Shown piece by piece: positions 10,263 to 21,384 of a stretch of 64,000 nt of DNA. The number at the start of each line of letters is the position of its first letter. Positions within the stretch are counted from its first letter, which is position 1. The notes under the pieces are model-generated. The model saw nothing but the letters and a program-made list of their open reading frames with translations, was not told the origin of the DNA and did no database searches. Made by a program: the position numbers and the translations under genes. Source of the stretch: Papaver somniferum (Eukaryota; Streptophyta; Magnoliopsida; Ranunculales; Papaveraceae); contig NC_039359.1 of assembly GCF_003573695.1 (NCBI RefSeq), positions 153,566,210 through 153,630,209 of the forward strand, read 5' to 3'.

Positions 10263-11115
10263 ACGAATGATGAAATTATTAAAAGATATTTCTTAAATAA
10301 AGAAATAGAAATCTTAATTTTTCAAAAAAATAAAAAATCACCTTAGTAATGGAAAATTTGGCATTTTTACGTGCGACTAATAAGAAAAAAAATTGTTGGG
10401 AAATACTTATATATCCTTTCATAATCGGTAGTTTAGTATTGGTTTTATCAACCGATTACTACGTAAAACCTGTAGAAAACCGAATAACAACAATTGACAA
10501 ACTGCTACCTATTATTTTGTTGATTCGAGTGGTTTTAATCTTTTCACGGGATATTCATCGAAATCCCATTGATTCTTTATTGTCCCTAACCTTAACCTAG
10601 TAATATTGAATCAAAATTTTGCATGATAAAAAAATCCCATCGATTCTTTATTGTCCCTAACCTTAACCTAGTAATGTTGAATCAAAATTTTGCATGATAA
10701 AAAAAACCGTGACTAACATACTAAGTCATTAACAAGAAACCCAACCTTGGAGAAATTGAGATGATATCAAAAAAAAAAAAACAACAAACAAACAAACAAA
10801 ACAACTGAGTATTGAATTCAAAATTAACAACAAAAATTTTAAATATGAAGTGCAGAGGATATATGTGTAAATTTAAGAAAGATTAAATTATCGTAAGATA
10901 TGGACTGAAAATCTATCGAGATTATCAAATACACATGATGGCGGAATCGAATCTGAAAGAGGGGTGATTTTGGGGATCCAGAAAAAGAAGTAAAGACTGA
11001 AGAGAATATTCATCACTTATCTCAGTCAAACCCTAATCCTCACAACTTCATCAATACAAAAGTTCGTCTCTGCAAAACAGAAATTACTCATACTAATATC
11101 ATACCTAGCTGTAAT
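10263..11115. other. AT-rich intergenic region
   Basis: Contains the 71 bp tandem duplication and an A/C-rich stretch (10767-10803). From about 10990 the sequence looks like the 5' leader of the LINE that follows, with an AAACCCTAATCC element near 11027. No other gene is supported; the 83-codon frame at 10349-10600 has no recognisable motif. Confidence 0.4.
10562..10703. repeat. 71 bp tandem duplication (two copies)
   Basis: The unit beginning ATCCCAT(T/C)GATTCTTTATTG repeats once at a spacing of exactly 71 bp, with only two or three differences. Confidence 0.85.
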
Positions 11116-12065
11116 ATGGAAAGAGATAAATCAAATCAAGTTGATGATCTTGTTAACAAGTTTAAACAAGTAACTTTAGACTTGGTGATTCGAATGAAGT
11201 GGTGGTTTATCAGCAAACTGATCAGAATGAAGAAGAAGATTCAACCTGGGATGCTAGTGCTATTGGAAAAATTATAATAGAAGGAAGGATGAATTATGAT
11301 AATGTAGAAAAATTCATAAAGTTTACTTGGCCATTTATAACCCAAAAGGAGCTGAGGATTGTTGAGATTGAACCAAATCTTATAATTTTCAAATTCAGTA
11401 AATGAGAAATGCTGAATAGAGTTATTGAAGAGAGGCCATGGAGTGTAAATAGACATTTATTGGTGGCTCATGATTATATACTTGAAATGGTTTATACTGA
11501 GAAACATTGGGGCTTTTAACAATTTTGGCTCCAACTCAAGTTTCTGCTACCAGAGCATATGAATGTCTAATCAGTAACAAAAATGGGAGAACTAATGGGA
11601 GAAGTAACTGCAATTCAACCCAAGGATGCTATGCCAATAGGCAATGAACCAGTCAAAGTATGTGTAAACATTGAATTTTCAATGCCAATGCGAAGGGGTG
11701 TGAAGACTATAACAAATGAGGAGTTACATACTGGCAAAAGTTCTTTTATGAAAGGCAACCAATGAGTATCTTCCCAGAATGCTATATTATCAACCACAAC
11801 AAGGATGTGTGCAAAGATGCAGCCAACTATCTGAAGAAATCTCATGAAAAACCACATTATTTTGGGAAGGCGAAAAATATCAGGAAAACTATTACAAGTA
11901 TAAGTACTGAAACTGCTCATATTTCGAAGAAAGTTCCTAAGAAGTTTTCCAAAACTACAATTTTTGTGCCTCCTAAAGTGGGTGAAACTATTAATTTGGA
12001 CTTTTTTCTCAAGAAGGATACTCTAGAAGATATTGAAGATAACAGACTAGGGAAAATACTTAGAT
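11116..12065 (+). pseudogene. LINE ORF1-like protein (DUF4283 type), 5' part
   Basis: Starts at ATG 11116. After a frameshift near 11180 the reading gives GKIIIEGRMNYDNVEKFIKF..WPF, then a TGA in place of a residue (11403), then ERPWSVNRHLLVAHDY. The sequence resumes at about 11580 with GEVTAIQPKDAMPIG and VNIEFSMPMRRGV, and near 11770 a degenerate Cys-His-Cys knuckle (ECYIINHNKDVC). The order DUF4283 domain, P.RRG. strand and zinc knuckle is that of plant L1-type LINE ORF1 proteins, which bind the element RNA. At least three breaks make it nonfunctional. It is cut at 12065 by insertion of element T. Confidence 0.65.
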
Positions 12066-12477
12066 TGTAACACCCTGTGTTTTTAGCATGGCGCGTGCTA
12101 AAAGATGCGCCATAGCCTGAGATGAAGCTTCATCCAAAGCTTCTGTTGTGTAGGAAAAGGAACATTGGACCTTAGCCAATACGTTGACAATGTTCAGCCA
12201 ACATGGCTGCATATCGGGTTGGAAGCGGACATCCAACATCGCTGGACATTGGGTTGGCAGCTGATAGCCAACATGACTGCACATCGGGCTGGCAGCGGAC
12301 AGCCAACATGGCTGGACATCGGACTGGCAGCTGACAACCAACATGGCTGCACATCGGGTTGGCAACGGACAGCCAACATGGCTGCACATCGGGCTGGTAA
12401 TGGATAACCAACATGGCTAGACAACGGACTGGAAGCGGACATCCAACATGGCTGGACATCGGATGGAAGTGGACAGT
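12066..12477 (+). mobile_element. Element T, left LTR, first segment
   Basis: Begins TGTAACACC after the flank TAGAT. The same start occurs at 59458, directly after a polypurine tract, which identifies it as an LTR 5' end. This segment ends at the chromovirus insertion, and the LTR resumes at 26054 and again at 57906. Summed, the left LTR is about 1,480 bp. Confidence 0.75.
12196..12474 (+). repeat. 35 bp minisatellite, 8 units, in T left LTR
   Basis: Eight units of 35 bp (the last is 34) of the type AGCCAACATGGCTGCACATC followed by GGGCTGGCAGCGGAC. The homologous array in the right LTR (59588-59761) has five units. All three minus-strand frames are open across it, giving several long but meaningless reading frames. 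Confidence 0.9.
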
Positions 12478-13413
12478 TATAACGGTGTTGTCAAGTGGCC
12501 AAGTGAAGATGCGACATGGTGGCGCATCATAGTGGCTTGGCCAAAGTCAGAGATGCCAATACTCCGCCTTAATGGTACAATGCGAAGCTATAATAGTGCA
12601 ACGCAAACCATAATAACGGTATTCTGAGTGCATGTTCGAGTTACAGCTAGAGAATGACATGTGCCAAACATGGTTTGGACATGGCCAAGGATGCGAGATT
12701 AGCATCACGAGATGCCAAATGATTTTGGCAAGTAACTTGTATGCATGAGGCGTGCAGGCATGCAAGCAAGACTTGCATTAGCACACTTGCAAAATTGGCA
12801 GAATGATGCACAGCCGTGATGGCGCAATATTTGGCTGGCAAATGCGTTCATCATGCAACGATGCAGGATGACATGTGCAGGCCACATGGCCTCGACAGTT
12901 GGAGTTGGTTACACGAGAAGTGGGTTTGCTTTATGCTTTCTTAACTGTTAGGAAGGCCCCGTTTGGCTTGGCAAGCGGTTTGGCAAGTTTGGCACAGTTA
13001 GCTAACTGCCAGTTGTAAAGTAAATCTGTAACTGTTTGCAGTTAGTTGTACATAGCTTTTTGTAAGGCTATATAAGCCTGATCTTGTGAAGGGATTGGGT
13101 AATCCGGAACAAAAAGAGTGTGTAACCCTAAGTGTACAATAAATAAAAGGCTAAGGCCTGATTTAAAGAAAAGTTCTGTTGGTGCATATTTCCCTTTATT
13201 TTGGCTTATTGTTTATGCATTAAGCGGAGTGTGTGTATTTGGTTGAAGGCTTGGAAGATTCGTGAGCAGCACCTCTATTTAGTATGGGTTGAATAGAGAA
13301 TTAGTCAAGAAGTTGAAGTATTGGCTAAGTGCGAGTTGGCTGAAATTGTGTTGTGGAGCATAGTTGCCATTGTCAAGTTGGTTGTAGCATTTGGGTGTTG
13401 CGAACCTGTGAAA
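12478..13413 (+). repeat. Left LTR of the chromovirus
   Basis: Starts TATAACGG, not the usual TG, and ends near CCTGTGAAA; the right LTR ends CCTGTGACA. TATA box TATATAAG at 13069-13076 and a polyadenylation-like AATAAATAAA near 13138. The first ~700 bp hold many GGCGCA/ATGC words. Confidence 0.75.
13069..13075 (+). promoter_or_regulatory. TATA box of chromovirus LTR
   Basis: TATATAA within GGCTATATAAGCC; the same block is at 25710-25716 in the right LTR. Confidence 0.6.
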
Positions 13414-13418
13414 ATTCG

Positions 13419-13430
13419 GGTATCAGAGCC
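13419..13430 (+). other. Primer-binding site (initiator tRNA-Met) of chromovirus
   Basis: GGTATCAGAGCC, complementary to the 3' end of plant initiator tRNA-Met, a few bases after the LTR end. Confidence 0.75.
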
Positions 13431-13874
13431 CTGGTTAAGGGTCTCTCTGTTCACGCTGGATTATAAAAGGCTGATTGAAGTTGGTTACTGTTCTATGTTT
13501 GGCTGTGAATTGTATTTGAAGTGAAAGATCCACACAGAAAGTACAAGGCATGCAAAGGATGGGACGAAGATCAGACCAAAGAGTTGCATTAAGGGTATGC
13601 AAATCGTTAATTCAAGAATCTACAAGCGATAATCATGCACGAAGGATGTCCTCAGAACAACTTGATGAGGGTGAAACAAGTTGTTCTACATATCAGAACT
13701 GCACTAAGGGTACCGGAGACGCTGCAAGTGCTGATGAGAAACATCACGATGCTGGGAAGGCTCAGCATGATGTTGGCAGGGGCCAACATTGCAAGCAAAG
13801 CACACACGGAGAAGAAGATGTCTTCTGGACTGATGTACATTGATGTGAAGATCAATGGAGAATAGGTATTAGCA

Positions 13875-14435
13875 ATGGTTGATACTGGTGCAACGAAGTC
13901 TTTCATTCATCCAAACCTTGCCATGACATTGAACTTAACAGTTACTAGCGCGGCTAGCACCATCAAAACTATTAACTCAGAACCACAAGCCAGTCGAGGG
14001 AAAGTTCGCAATACAGATGTGCAAGTTGGAGAATGGAAAAGAAAGCTAGATTTTCTAGTAATGGTCATGGATGATTTTGACCTGATTTTGGGCATGAATC
14101 TCTTTTGCGCGGCGAAGGCGTCACCATTACCTCATAAGAATGGGATATTGATACAGCACCCTCAATATCCATGTTTTGTCCCTATGGTGAGGCAAAGTGA
14201 ACCAGACAAGACACTTAAGCCATGTTTGTCTGCGGTTCAGGTGAACGATAGTATGCGCCATGGCTTGGCTACTTTCCTATGCGTGTTTGTTGAGATCAAA
14301 CCAGGAAAGGTAGTGGAAGTAGAGGATGGAATAGCTGAAGTTTTAGAAGAGTTTGCAGACACGATGCCTGCAGAACTTCCTAAGACGCTACCACCACGGC
14401 GTAGGATCGATCATATGATAGAGTTGGTGCCATAG
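13875..14435 (+). pseudogene. Chromovirus aspartic protease region
   Basis: VDTGATKSFI at residues 2-11 is the retropepsin active site (D-T-G-A), and DLILGMNLF near residue 70 is the second conserved strand. A TAG at 13863-13865 separates it from the in-frame upstream sequence (MYIDVKINGE), and another TAG (14433-14435) separates it from the reverse transcriptase that follows in the same frame. It would cleave the polyprotein in virus-like particles. The listed ATG is internal to what was one continuous Pol frame. Confidence 0.8.
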
Positions 14436-14465
14436 GTAAGGCCGCCAGCACAAGCACCATATCTT

Positions 14466-15176
14466 ATGTCACCGCTAGAACTTGAGGAGATGCGCAAGCA
14501 TATTTCTGAACTGCTGGAGGAAGGCTACATACAACCGTCTAAAGCTCCATTTGGTGCTCCGGTTCTGTTCCAAAAGAAGGAAGATGGCTCGCTTCGTATG
14601 TGTGTTGATTATAGGGCTTTGAACAAGTTAACTGTGAAGAACAAGTACCCAATTCCACTAGTGGAAGACTTGTTTGATCGGTTGGCCAAAGCTAAATTCT
14701 TCACCAAATTGGATTTGCGCTCAGGTTATTACCAAGTGCGCATAGCAGAAGGCGATGAACTAAAGACTGCAATGGTAACAAGGTATGGCTCATTTGAATA
14801 CCGTGTTATGACATTCGGCTTGACGAATGCTCCAACAACATTTTGCAACCTGATGAATGATGTGTTTTCCGAGTACATTGATCATTTTGTGGTAGTATAT
14901 TTGGATGACATAGTCATATACAGTGAGACTTTGGAAGAGCATGCGATGCATCTTCGCAAAGTGTTTGCAAAGCTTAGAAAAGCGAGTCTGTATGTGAAGA
15001 AGGAAAACTGTGAGTTTTCCCAGACCACAATTACTTTCCTTGGCCATGTGATATCGCAAGGGTGTGTGCATATGGACCAGAAAAAGGTAGAGGCCATTTT
15101 GGATTGGCCAGAACCTAAGAAGCTTGGAGAGCTTCGTTCTTTCTTGGTTTACCTAACTATTACCGGCGATTCATAG
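14466..15176 (+). pseudogene. Chromovirus reverse transcriptase
   Basis: 236 codons with the Gypsy reverse-transcriptase blocks in order: GYIQPSKAPFGAPV, DGSLRMCVDYRALN, FTKLDLRSGYYQVRI, TFGLTNAPTTF, the catalytic YLDD at residues 145-148 and FLGHVISQG. Catalytic residues are intact. A one-base deletion near 15142 breaks the frame inside the LRSFLG..NYYRRF connection; the true continuation is readable in another frame to 15323, with a TAA at about 15293, where Athila-A interrupts. It would copy element RNA into DNA. Confidence 0.9.
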
Positions 15177-16399
15177 TTGGTTATTCAAATAAAGTGGCCC
15201 CTTTGACAGATTTGTTTAGGAAAAAAAAATCTTGGGCATGGACTGACGAGTGTCAGCGGTCATTCGATGCATTGAAGGAAGCGGTCTTGACATAACCAGT
15301 TCTTCGCTTTCCTAGCTTCAATGTACCATGATGAGTGCAAAAAAGTGCATATTTCTATATATTTTTCTTGGCATTTAACTCATCTTTTGTGCATTAATTC
15401 TACATTTTATCCCATATTCTGTATTTTCATTGTTTTCAAGAATAAATATTTTTCTTACTTAATTTTGCATTTTTAGGTAATAAATAAAGATTGGATGAGT
15501 TGCGGAGCAAAAAGAGCAGAAAAGTAGTGAAAAGCCTGGAGGAATTACGCAAGGAAGCCGCGAAGAGTGATGTGCGGAAGACCAAAAAAAGGATAGAAAT
15601 GGGCTTGAAGAAGAAAGTTGTTCTTAAAGAAGAAGTGGGCTCAAGGTTTTCCAAGCCCAAACTCATTTCCCAAACCCATATTCTATACCCAAAAGCCTAA
15701 AACCCAAATCCATACCCGCTTGCGTCTTCAGCCGTCAGATCAGTTCTCAGAAGCATCCGACGGTCGCTCCCTTGCTGTGCATCGAAGTTTGATATCTCCG
15801 CCTTACACTACAGTACCTAACTCCATCAAGTACCGTTCGTTTCGTTGTATCTCTTCATCCGACGGTCGCTCATCGCCTGCCTCCGCATCGCCGTCAGATC
15901 CACCTACCATCTTCCCATCCATCGCTCCTTGTCGCAGATCATCAAACCTCGCTGCACCCGCCTAACACCCAAGTATCGAACACCCTATACCCCTAGCCAA
16001 ACGCCCCCTAACCCAAAATCACTCGACCTATTCTCCTCCATACCCTGTTGCAGAGAGCTGCTCTGCAACTCCATCACCTCCACCAGCTACACCTCGCTGA
16101 ACCACACCACCCTGCCATCGCCACTTCCTCCACTGTCACCAAACACCACCTACACGCCTTAGTTACCTCCCCTACCTCTATAGCCATCTAACTTATTGAT
16201 TTTTCACCACTGAAACCCTAGGTGATAAATCAATAAATTAGGTGAGGCTATAAGACGCAATTGAAGACATGGAGAGGAGCAGAGAAGAGAGAATAGGCAT
16301 GGGTCGACATCAATTCAGGGATTAGGTGAGTGGAATTTTCAATTCAAAAATTAGGGTTTGCAAGTTAGGGTTTCGAAATTTGGGGATATTTTGTAAAAC

Positions 16400-16407
16400 T
16401 ATAAAAG
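16400..16407 (+). promoter_or_regulatory. TATA box of Athila-A left LTR
   Basis: TATAAAAG in AAAACTATAAAAGGCAATTG; repeated at 22454-22461 in the right LTR. Confidence 0.6.
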
Positions 16408-16712
16408 GCAATTGATGTGTAGAGAGAAGGGTGTTCTTGGTTAGCCGAGATACCCCCTACTTGGGTTAATTTCAGTTTAATTTCAATGTCCTGTTAATTT
16501 CAGTTTAATTCCAATTTTAGTTTCAGTTCAATGTTCTAGTTCAACTTCAATTCCAGTTGTTAATTAGTTTCAATATGTTCTAACTTCATATGCTAGGGGC
16601 TAGATGATACTCTTGAATTGTATGCTAGGTTAATCCATGATCATGTTAATTGTTCTTGTAGTGCTTAAATGTCATAGGACTGATAATATCTACTTGAGTG
16701 AATGCATCTGTG

Positions 16713-16873
16713 ATCAGTTGTGCTGTAAGAAGACAACTGATTCTAGGGGTGAAAGAATGATGGTAGCTAAGAATTCAGTCCATTTGAAGGACTGTGTTTA
16801 ACTGTCTTAGGGTGATAGATAACTTCTTGAACAACAAGCCTGTGATCAGCTGTGCTGTAAGAAGACAGCTGAT
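16713..16873 (+). promoter_or_regulatory. Twin conserved-loop hairpins in Athila-A LTR
   Basis: Hairpin 1 (16713-16741) pairs ATCAGTTGT with ACAACTGAT; hairpin 2 (16845-16873) pairs ATCAGCTGT with ACAGCTGAT. Both loops are GCTGTAAGAAG. Same pair at 22769-22797 and 22901-22929 in the right LTR. They lie downstream of the TATA box, so they should be in the transcript. Confidence 0.8.
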
Positions 16874-17186
16874 GCTAGGGGCAAGTGAGTAAATATTAGC
16901 CAAGAAAATCATCCATTATGATCTTCCCTGAAATGAAACAAGAACAATGATTTGATTAGGTACTGCCTTAGCTTAGGATCAAGTAGTGGATTCAAAGGCC
17001 CTTGCATGCTACTGTTTACTGCCTCCATTCAGCTCCATGTTAGCTTAGGAAGCTTCTAGAGAAGCTAGAAAACTTCAATAGCCTCCTCCAAGTCCCTGTG
17101 GACAAACCCTTTCTTCCCATCACTAGCTACAACTGACCCTGTGCACTTGCAGGTCAGTTTGTAGGTTGTTTTCAAAACCCACCAAG

Positions 17187-17223
17187 TTTTTGGCGCCGCT
17201 GCCGGGGACTCGGTTAGCGGCGC
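17187..17223 (+). other. Primer-binding site of Athila-A within a hairpin
   Basis: TGGCGCCGCTGCCGGGGA (17191-17208) is the primer site. GCGCCGCT (17193-17200) can pair with AGCGGCGC (17216-17223) around a 15-base loop, partly enclosing the site. Athila-B has the same arrangement. Confidence 0.7.
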
Positions 17224-18236
17224 TGTTGTTGTTTTTTTTGAATTTTGATTTTGTTGTGTTCTACCTTTGTTTGCTGTTCTCTGCATTTGTTTGCTGGTGC
17301 AGGTCTTGTTGCTGGCTATCCTTTGCTAGCTAGCTAGCTAACTGTTGCCTGTTGCTAGACCTTTCTTAACCTTGCTGCTGAGCTTGCCAAGCTGCTGGGT
17401 TGTAAGAACTTGACCCTTGTTGCTGCTGCCCTGCCTGCAAGCCCTGAACTGAACCACCTGCTGCTGCTGATGCTCTTGTGCTGATGTGGTGCTCCTGCTG
17501 GTGCCAGGCCAAGAATCCTGTGAGCTGTTGCACCTGTTGCTGAACCAAAGCTGCTGCACCTGGTGCCAGGCCAACTGACCCTGTGCACTTGCAGCTTTGC
17601 TGAACCAAAGCCCAACTGGGCTGTAAGCTGCAGAAGGTGAAGAAAGTGAACCAAGCCCAACTGGGCTGTAAGCTGCAGAAGGATAAGAAATTGAACCAAG
17701 CCCAACTGGGCCTTGAGTGTTGAACCAAAGCTTAGGATGATCCAAAGCCCAACTGGGCTTTTGCAACCTAACTGAGCAGCTGGGCTGTGCTTAAGCAAGT
17801 AAGCCTAAACCCATTAAGAGAACCCAACCTGTGGGCTTCCATTTTTAATTTGTGGGCTTGTAATAATTTTTGTTTTTCTTTATTTTTATTTTGGCTTGTA
17901 ATAATTTTTCTTTTTCTTCTTTTTCTTTCTTTTATGGGTTTGTAATTATTATTGTTGTTTTTATTTTCTTTTATGGGTTGTGCTAATTTATGATAGGATA
18001 ATTTAAAAAAAAAAAAAAAAAATTACTTGCTCCCAAATTCAAAAAAAAAACCAAATTTTATTCTGCTCCCACATTAAAAACCAAAATTTTTCTTTTTCCT
18101 ATTAAAACCAAATTTCTTTTCAAACCCGACAAAACCAAATGTTACCCATAAAAACCAAATTCTTCCCAAAAATCCAAACCCATTAAAAACCAAATTCTGA
18201 GCTTTGTACATTCTTTACTTAGCTTTTGAGCCAATC
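17224..18236 (+). other. Athila-A untranslated leader with repeated palindromes
   Basis: Low-complexity CTG-rich leader. The palindrome AGCCCAACTGGGCT occurs at 17609-17622, 17654-17667, 17746-17759 and imperfectly at 17699-17712, mostly 45 bp apart. The second half is A/T-rich with repeated AAAACCAAATT words. The long minus-strand frames here are low-complexity shadows. Confidence 0.6.
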
Positions 18237-19595
18237 ATGTCTAGATCTTGGTCTACAGTTAGGGAATACAACAAATCCCTTAGAGAACTTGCGTGTGGAC
18301 AAACTTCACGTTATGAACCTCCCATAGACCATGATGTCAATAGTCATAGGAATTATTATGGACATTTTCAAAGTCCCGAGCCTCAATACATGAACCCTAA
18401 TGACTATTCACACATGCATCATTCGCCACAACGTGAAAATGAACATTTTGCTAATGCCTCACTCACACAATCATCTCTTATGGATCAAATAGAAGCTCGA
18501 ATCGCAGCTTTAGAAATGCAATCACATGAGGAATCTGTCACATCTAATTTTCTTAGGCAACCTGAAACCTATGCATGTCCCGCATGTGGTAGTTTAGACC
18601 ACCCTGTTGAGAATTGTCATATTTTGCATAATTTTAGGCAATCTAGAGAAAATCCAAGGTATGAAATGCCCATAAATTGTGAGAATGGTAGTCATTGGGA
18701 ACATAATCAATCCTTTGAGGGTTGCGATCAATCTTTTATAAACCCTAATGACCATGCACACCTGTACCAATCACCACAATTTGAACATGAAGAATTTTGT
18801 ACTCCCATGAATTTAGACTCCACCACAGAAGCTTTCAAACTCAGTGAGCAAAACTTCGATAGATCTACATCACGAATACAGGCATATTTAGATCAGATTT
18901 TGCTTCACCTACAAAAGGAGGAAATTCATGAGGAAATGTATGTTGTCCCTAATGAAGTGTCTAGTCCCATTCATGTAAATGATGTTGAATATGAACCTAA
19001 TTTAGAGGAACATGAATCGACTAACGACACCACCACTTTTAATGAGGACCAATATGCATGCTACCATGATGATGATTATGATGATTATGATGATGTGTTA
19101 GAAGAACATGAAAATATTGTGGAACCTGTTGGTTCAATAACATATGGCTTCTCGCCCTCGACCTTCATGAATGTTGTTTTTTCTAATACTCATTGTAATT
19201 CATATGATTTTGATATTGACATGGGATTCGTACAATTATTCTGTGAAGATGAGCATGACATAGGAATAGTTGAATCTTCTGTAGACACTAATATGCATGA
19301 AAATATATTTGATGTGTCTGATTCTCTACCTAGGTCACATTGTGATATTTCTCCTGATTTGCCGATGCATGAGAATGAATTGTTGATGATGTTGATGATT
19401 CTGAGTGTGAACTTGCTAATGATTGATGATTGTGAGCATGATGTGACATGTGTAGATGATTTAGGAGATTTTGATTTGATTAATAATGACGCACCTATTC
19501 TCCTACATGAGTCACAATCTGATGGCCTTCCACCCAACCTAGATTTGGTTTGTACCAATATTGTAAAACCAATTTTTCTGAGAATGCCCAACTAG
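18237..19595 (+). CDS. Gag-derived protein with CCHC zinc knuckle (Athila-A)
   Basis: First ATG 18237 gives 452 residues. A canonical CX2CX4HX4C zinc knuckle (CPACGSLDHPVENC) lies at about residues 112-125 and would bind RNA. The rest is acidic and repetitive: two similar N-terminal blocks (N..PQ..HE-type at about residues 35-75 and 155-195) and an Asp/Tyr-rich run (DDDYDDYDD, about residue 282). The C-terminal half matches the second part of the Athila-B gag frame (LEEHENIVEPVGS.TYGFSPSTFM). The usual Gag capsid domain (present in Athila-B) is missing, so this is a remodelled Gag. It is the only frame in the element and is intact. Confidence 0.75.
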   Translation: MSRSWSTVREYNKSLRELACGQTSRYEPPIDHDVNSHRNYYGHFQSPEPQYMNPNDYSHMHHSPQRENEHFANASLTQSSLMDQIEARIAALEMQSHEESVTSNFLRQPETYACPACGSLDHPVENCHILHNFRQSRENPRYEMPINCENGSHWEHNQSFEGCDQSFINPNDHAHLYQSPQFEHEEFCTPMNLDSTTEAFKLSEQNFDRSTSRIQAYLDQILLHLQKEEIHEEMYVVPNEVSSPIHVNDVEYEPNLEEHESTNDTTTFNEDQYACYHDDDYDDYDDVLEEHENIVEPVGSITYGFSPSTFMNVVFSNTHCNSYDFDIDMGFVQLFCEDEHDIGIVESSVDTNMHENIFDVSDSLPRSHCDISPDLPMHENELLMMLMILSVNLLMIDDCEHDVTCVDDLGDFDLINNDAPILLHESQSDGLPPNLDLVCTNIVKPIFLRMPN

Positions 19596-20650
19596 GTTTG
19601 GAACTGTGTGCTTCCCAAGTCCTCTTGGACTATTTTGCTTCTAAGTATAATACATTTGAGGAACCACAGTTGGAATAGCATGTTTGCCCGTCCCTAGCAC
19701 AGTTCATTTGAGCTAGACCTTGCATGATGAACCCCCAAAACTGCGATTTTGTTTTCAAAATTCTTCTGTAAAATCCAGGTTTGGGGGTAGCTCATTTTGT
19801 TTCACAGCTTCACTTGCATGCCTACCATATTATTATTGTGTGAAGCTGTTGAAACCTTTACACTTTGTCTTTTGGGTTGATCCTCAACTCTTTAGATTTT
19901 GGTATGGTGAATTTTTTGTATATAATCCAGTAGTAAAATTTCTTAAAAACCCTTTTGTTCCTTTTGTATATATTTTGCTAATCCAATATGATCTCGGCTG
20001 AAATATGTTGGATTTTTGCCTTGAATAACGGAGTTTTAATTCTGCTTTCGCCGAAATCGGGTATTCTCTCTCCTTTTACTCTACTCAGCATGTCCCTTTC
20101 CATATGTTGCATTTTAATTCTTTCCATATTTTGAAACATTGAGGACAATGTTTAGTTTAGGTTTGGGGGTATAGAGTAGATACCATGATAATATGCTATA
20201 ATTGAAAACGAACTCCTTCTTCTTTTGAAAAAATTGAAAAATTCCAAAAAAATTAAAAAATGAAAAAATCATAAAAATGGAGCTCATTTACCTTGAAATG
20301 TTGACTCTTGTGCAAATATGTAATTATTAGGAGTCTTAGTCTAGATATTTAGGCACCCTGATTCTAGCACAATTCACATAGTGATAAGAAATTTGCACGC
20401 GCACGATCTACCAATACATGTATGGCCTCGATCTTCAAGGTGTTTGATAGGAAGTTACGATTGCCAATCACTTTAGAATACTGAACGAAACTTGACTAGC
20501 TTGTTCTTTGGTTGGTTGGGATAGAAGGTGGAGGTTACATTAAGAAAGACAACCATCGAATTTAACTGGGTGCATCAAAAAGGGCTACCTCTTGCAAAGT
20601 GTCATGTAATTTTTGTTTCCTTTTGTATATGTATCAAAAGTGTTTCCTTG

Positions 20651-20699
<49 letters not shown>

Positions 20700-21384
20700 G
20701 ATGTAATATTCAGAAAAAAAAAAAAAAAAAAGAAAAAAAAATATCAGAAAAATACAAAAAAATCAAGTTTTATCAATTCCATCATCTCTTGTTCCAAAAA
20801 TAAAAAGAGAATAGTCAATGTAAATAAGAGTCATGTAAATAGTCATCTTTTGTTGTTTCATTGTAATAAGCAAGGAGGGTGTATGCCATTGATGTACAAC
20901 GCGAGTAATTGTGAAATACCTCCAACTCATTCACAATTCTCGTAAAGTCCGGACAGCTAGCTAGATTTCGACCTCAGTTCTTAGCCTGAGAAACTATCTC
21001 TTGGTGATTAGTAGTCATAACTTCAGATCTTTCTTTACACATGTGTAGATACACTTTACACTCTTATCACATGTCTTTTTTTGTTATCAGTGCTAGGATT
21101 GTGCCTTCGATAGCTAGATTGACATCTCCATTTTGCTGTGAGCTAAACTGACTTGCACATGTCACGTTTGATGGAATCTGAGCTTATATTTTGACCTAGA
21201 ACTTTGTAGGTACGTTCTAAGCAAACCTTCACGAGACTTAACTCGTCCACTAGGGACACTTAGTGGTTTAAAAGGCTTAGTGCATACGCTAAATGCATTC
21301 GAGAGACCAGCGACAGTGGTATAGGTAGGATTTCCTTAGTTTTGTTTTACTTGAGGACAAGTAAAATTCAGGTTTGGGGGTATT
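19596..21384 (+). other. Athila-A 3' interior, noncoding, with extra polypurine tracts
   Basis: GGTTTGGGGGTA occurs at 19778-19789, 20160-20171 and 21371-21382; only the last abuts the LTR. An uninterrupted run of 48 A (20651-20698) and a second A-rich stretch (20713-20740) are in the middle. No polymerase motif on any frame. Confidence 0.7.

Larger units (their letters stand above)
15329..17184 (+). repeat. Left LTR of Athila-A
   Basis: 1,856 bp. TATA box TATAAAAG at 16400-16407. Two hairpins at 16713-16741 and 16845-16873 share one loop (see findings). Downstream of the hairpins it continues to AAAACCCACCA. Confidence 0.95.

Noticed and set aside
12060..12459. Several cysteine-rich minus-strand reading frames of 80-109 codons
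   Set aside because: They are translations of the 35 bp minisatellite, open in all three minus frames because of base composition; no independent evidence of coding.
15618..16162. Two overlapping frames of 105-115 codons in the Athila-A LTR
   Set aside because: Pro/Ser-rich, in LTR before the TATA box, and altered by indels in the second LTR.
17338..17798. Three minus-strand frames of 120-147 codons
   Set aside because: CTG-rich Athila leader read in three frames; no motif, and antisense to the element.
20528..20803. Lysine-rich frame
   Set aside because: It is the poly-A tract of Athila-A.
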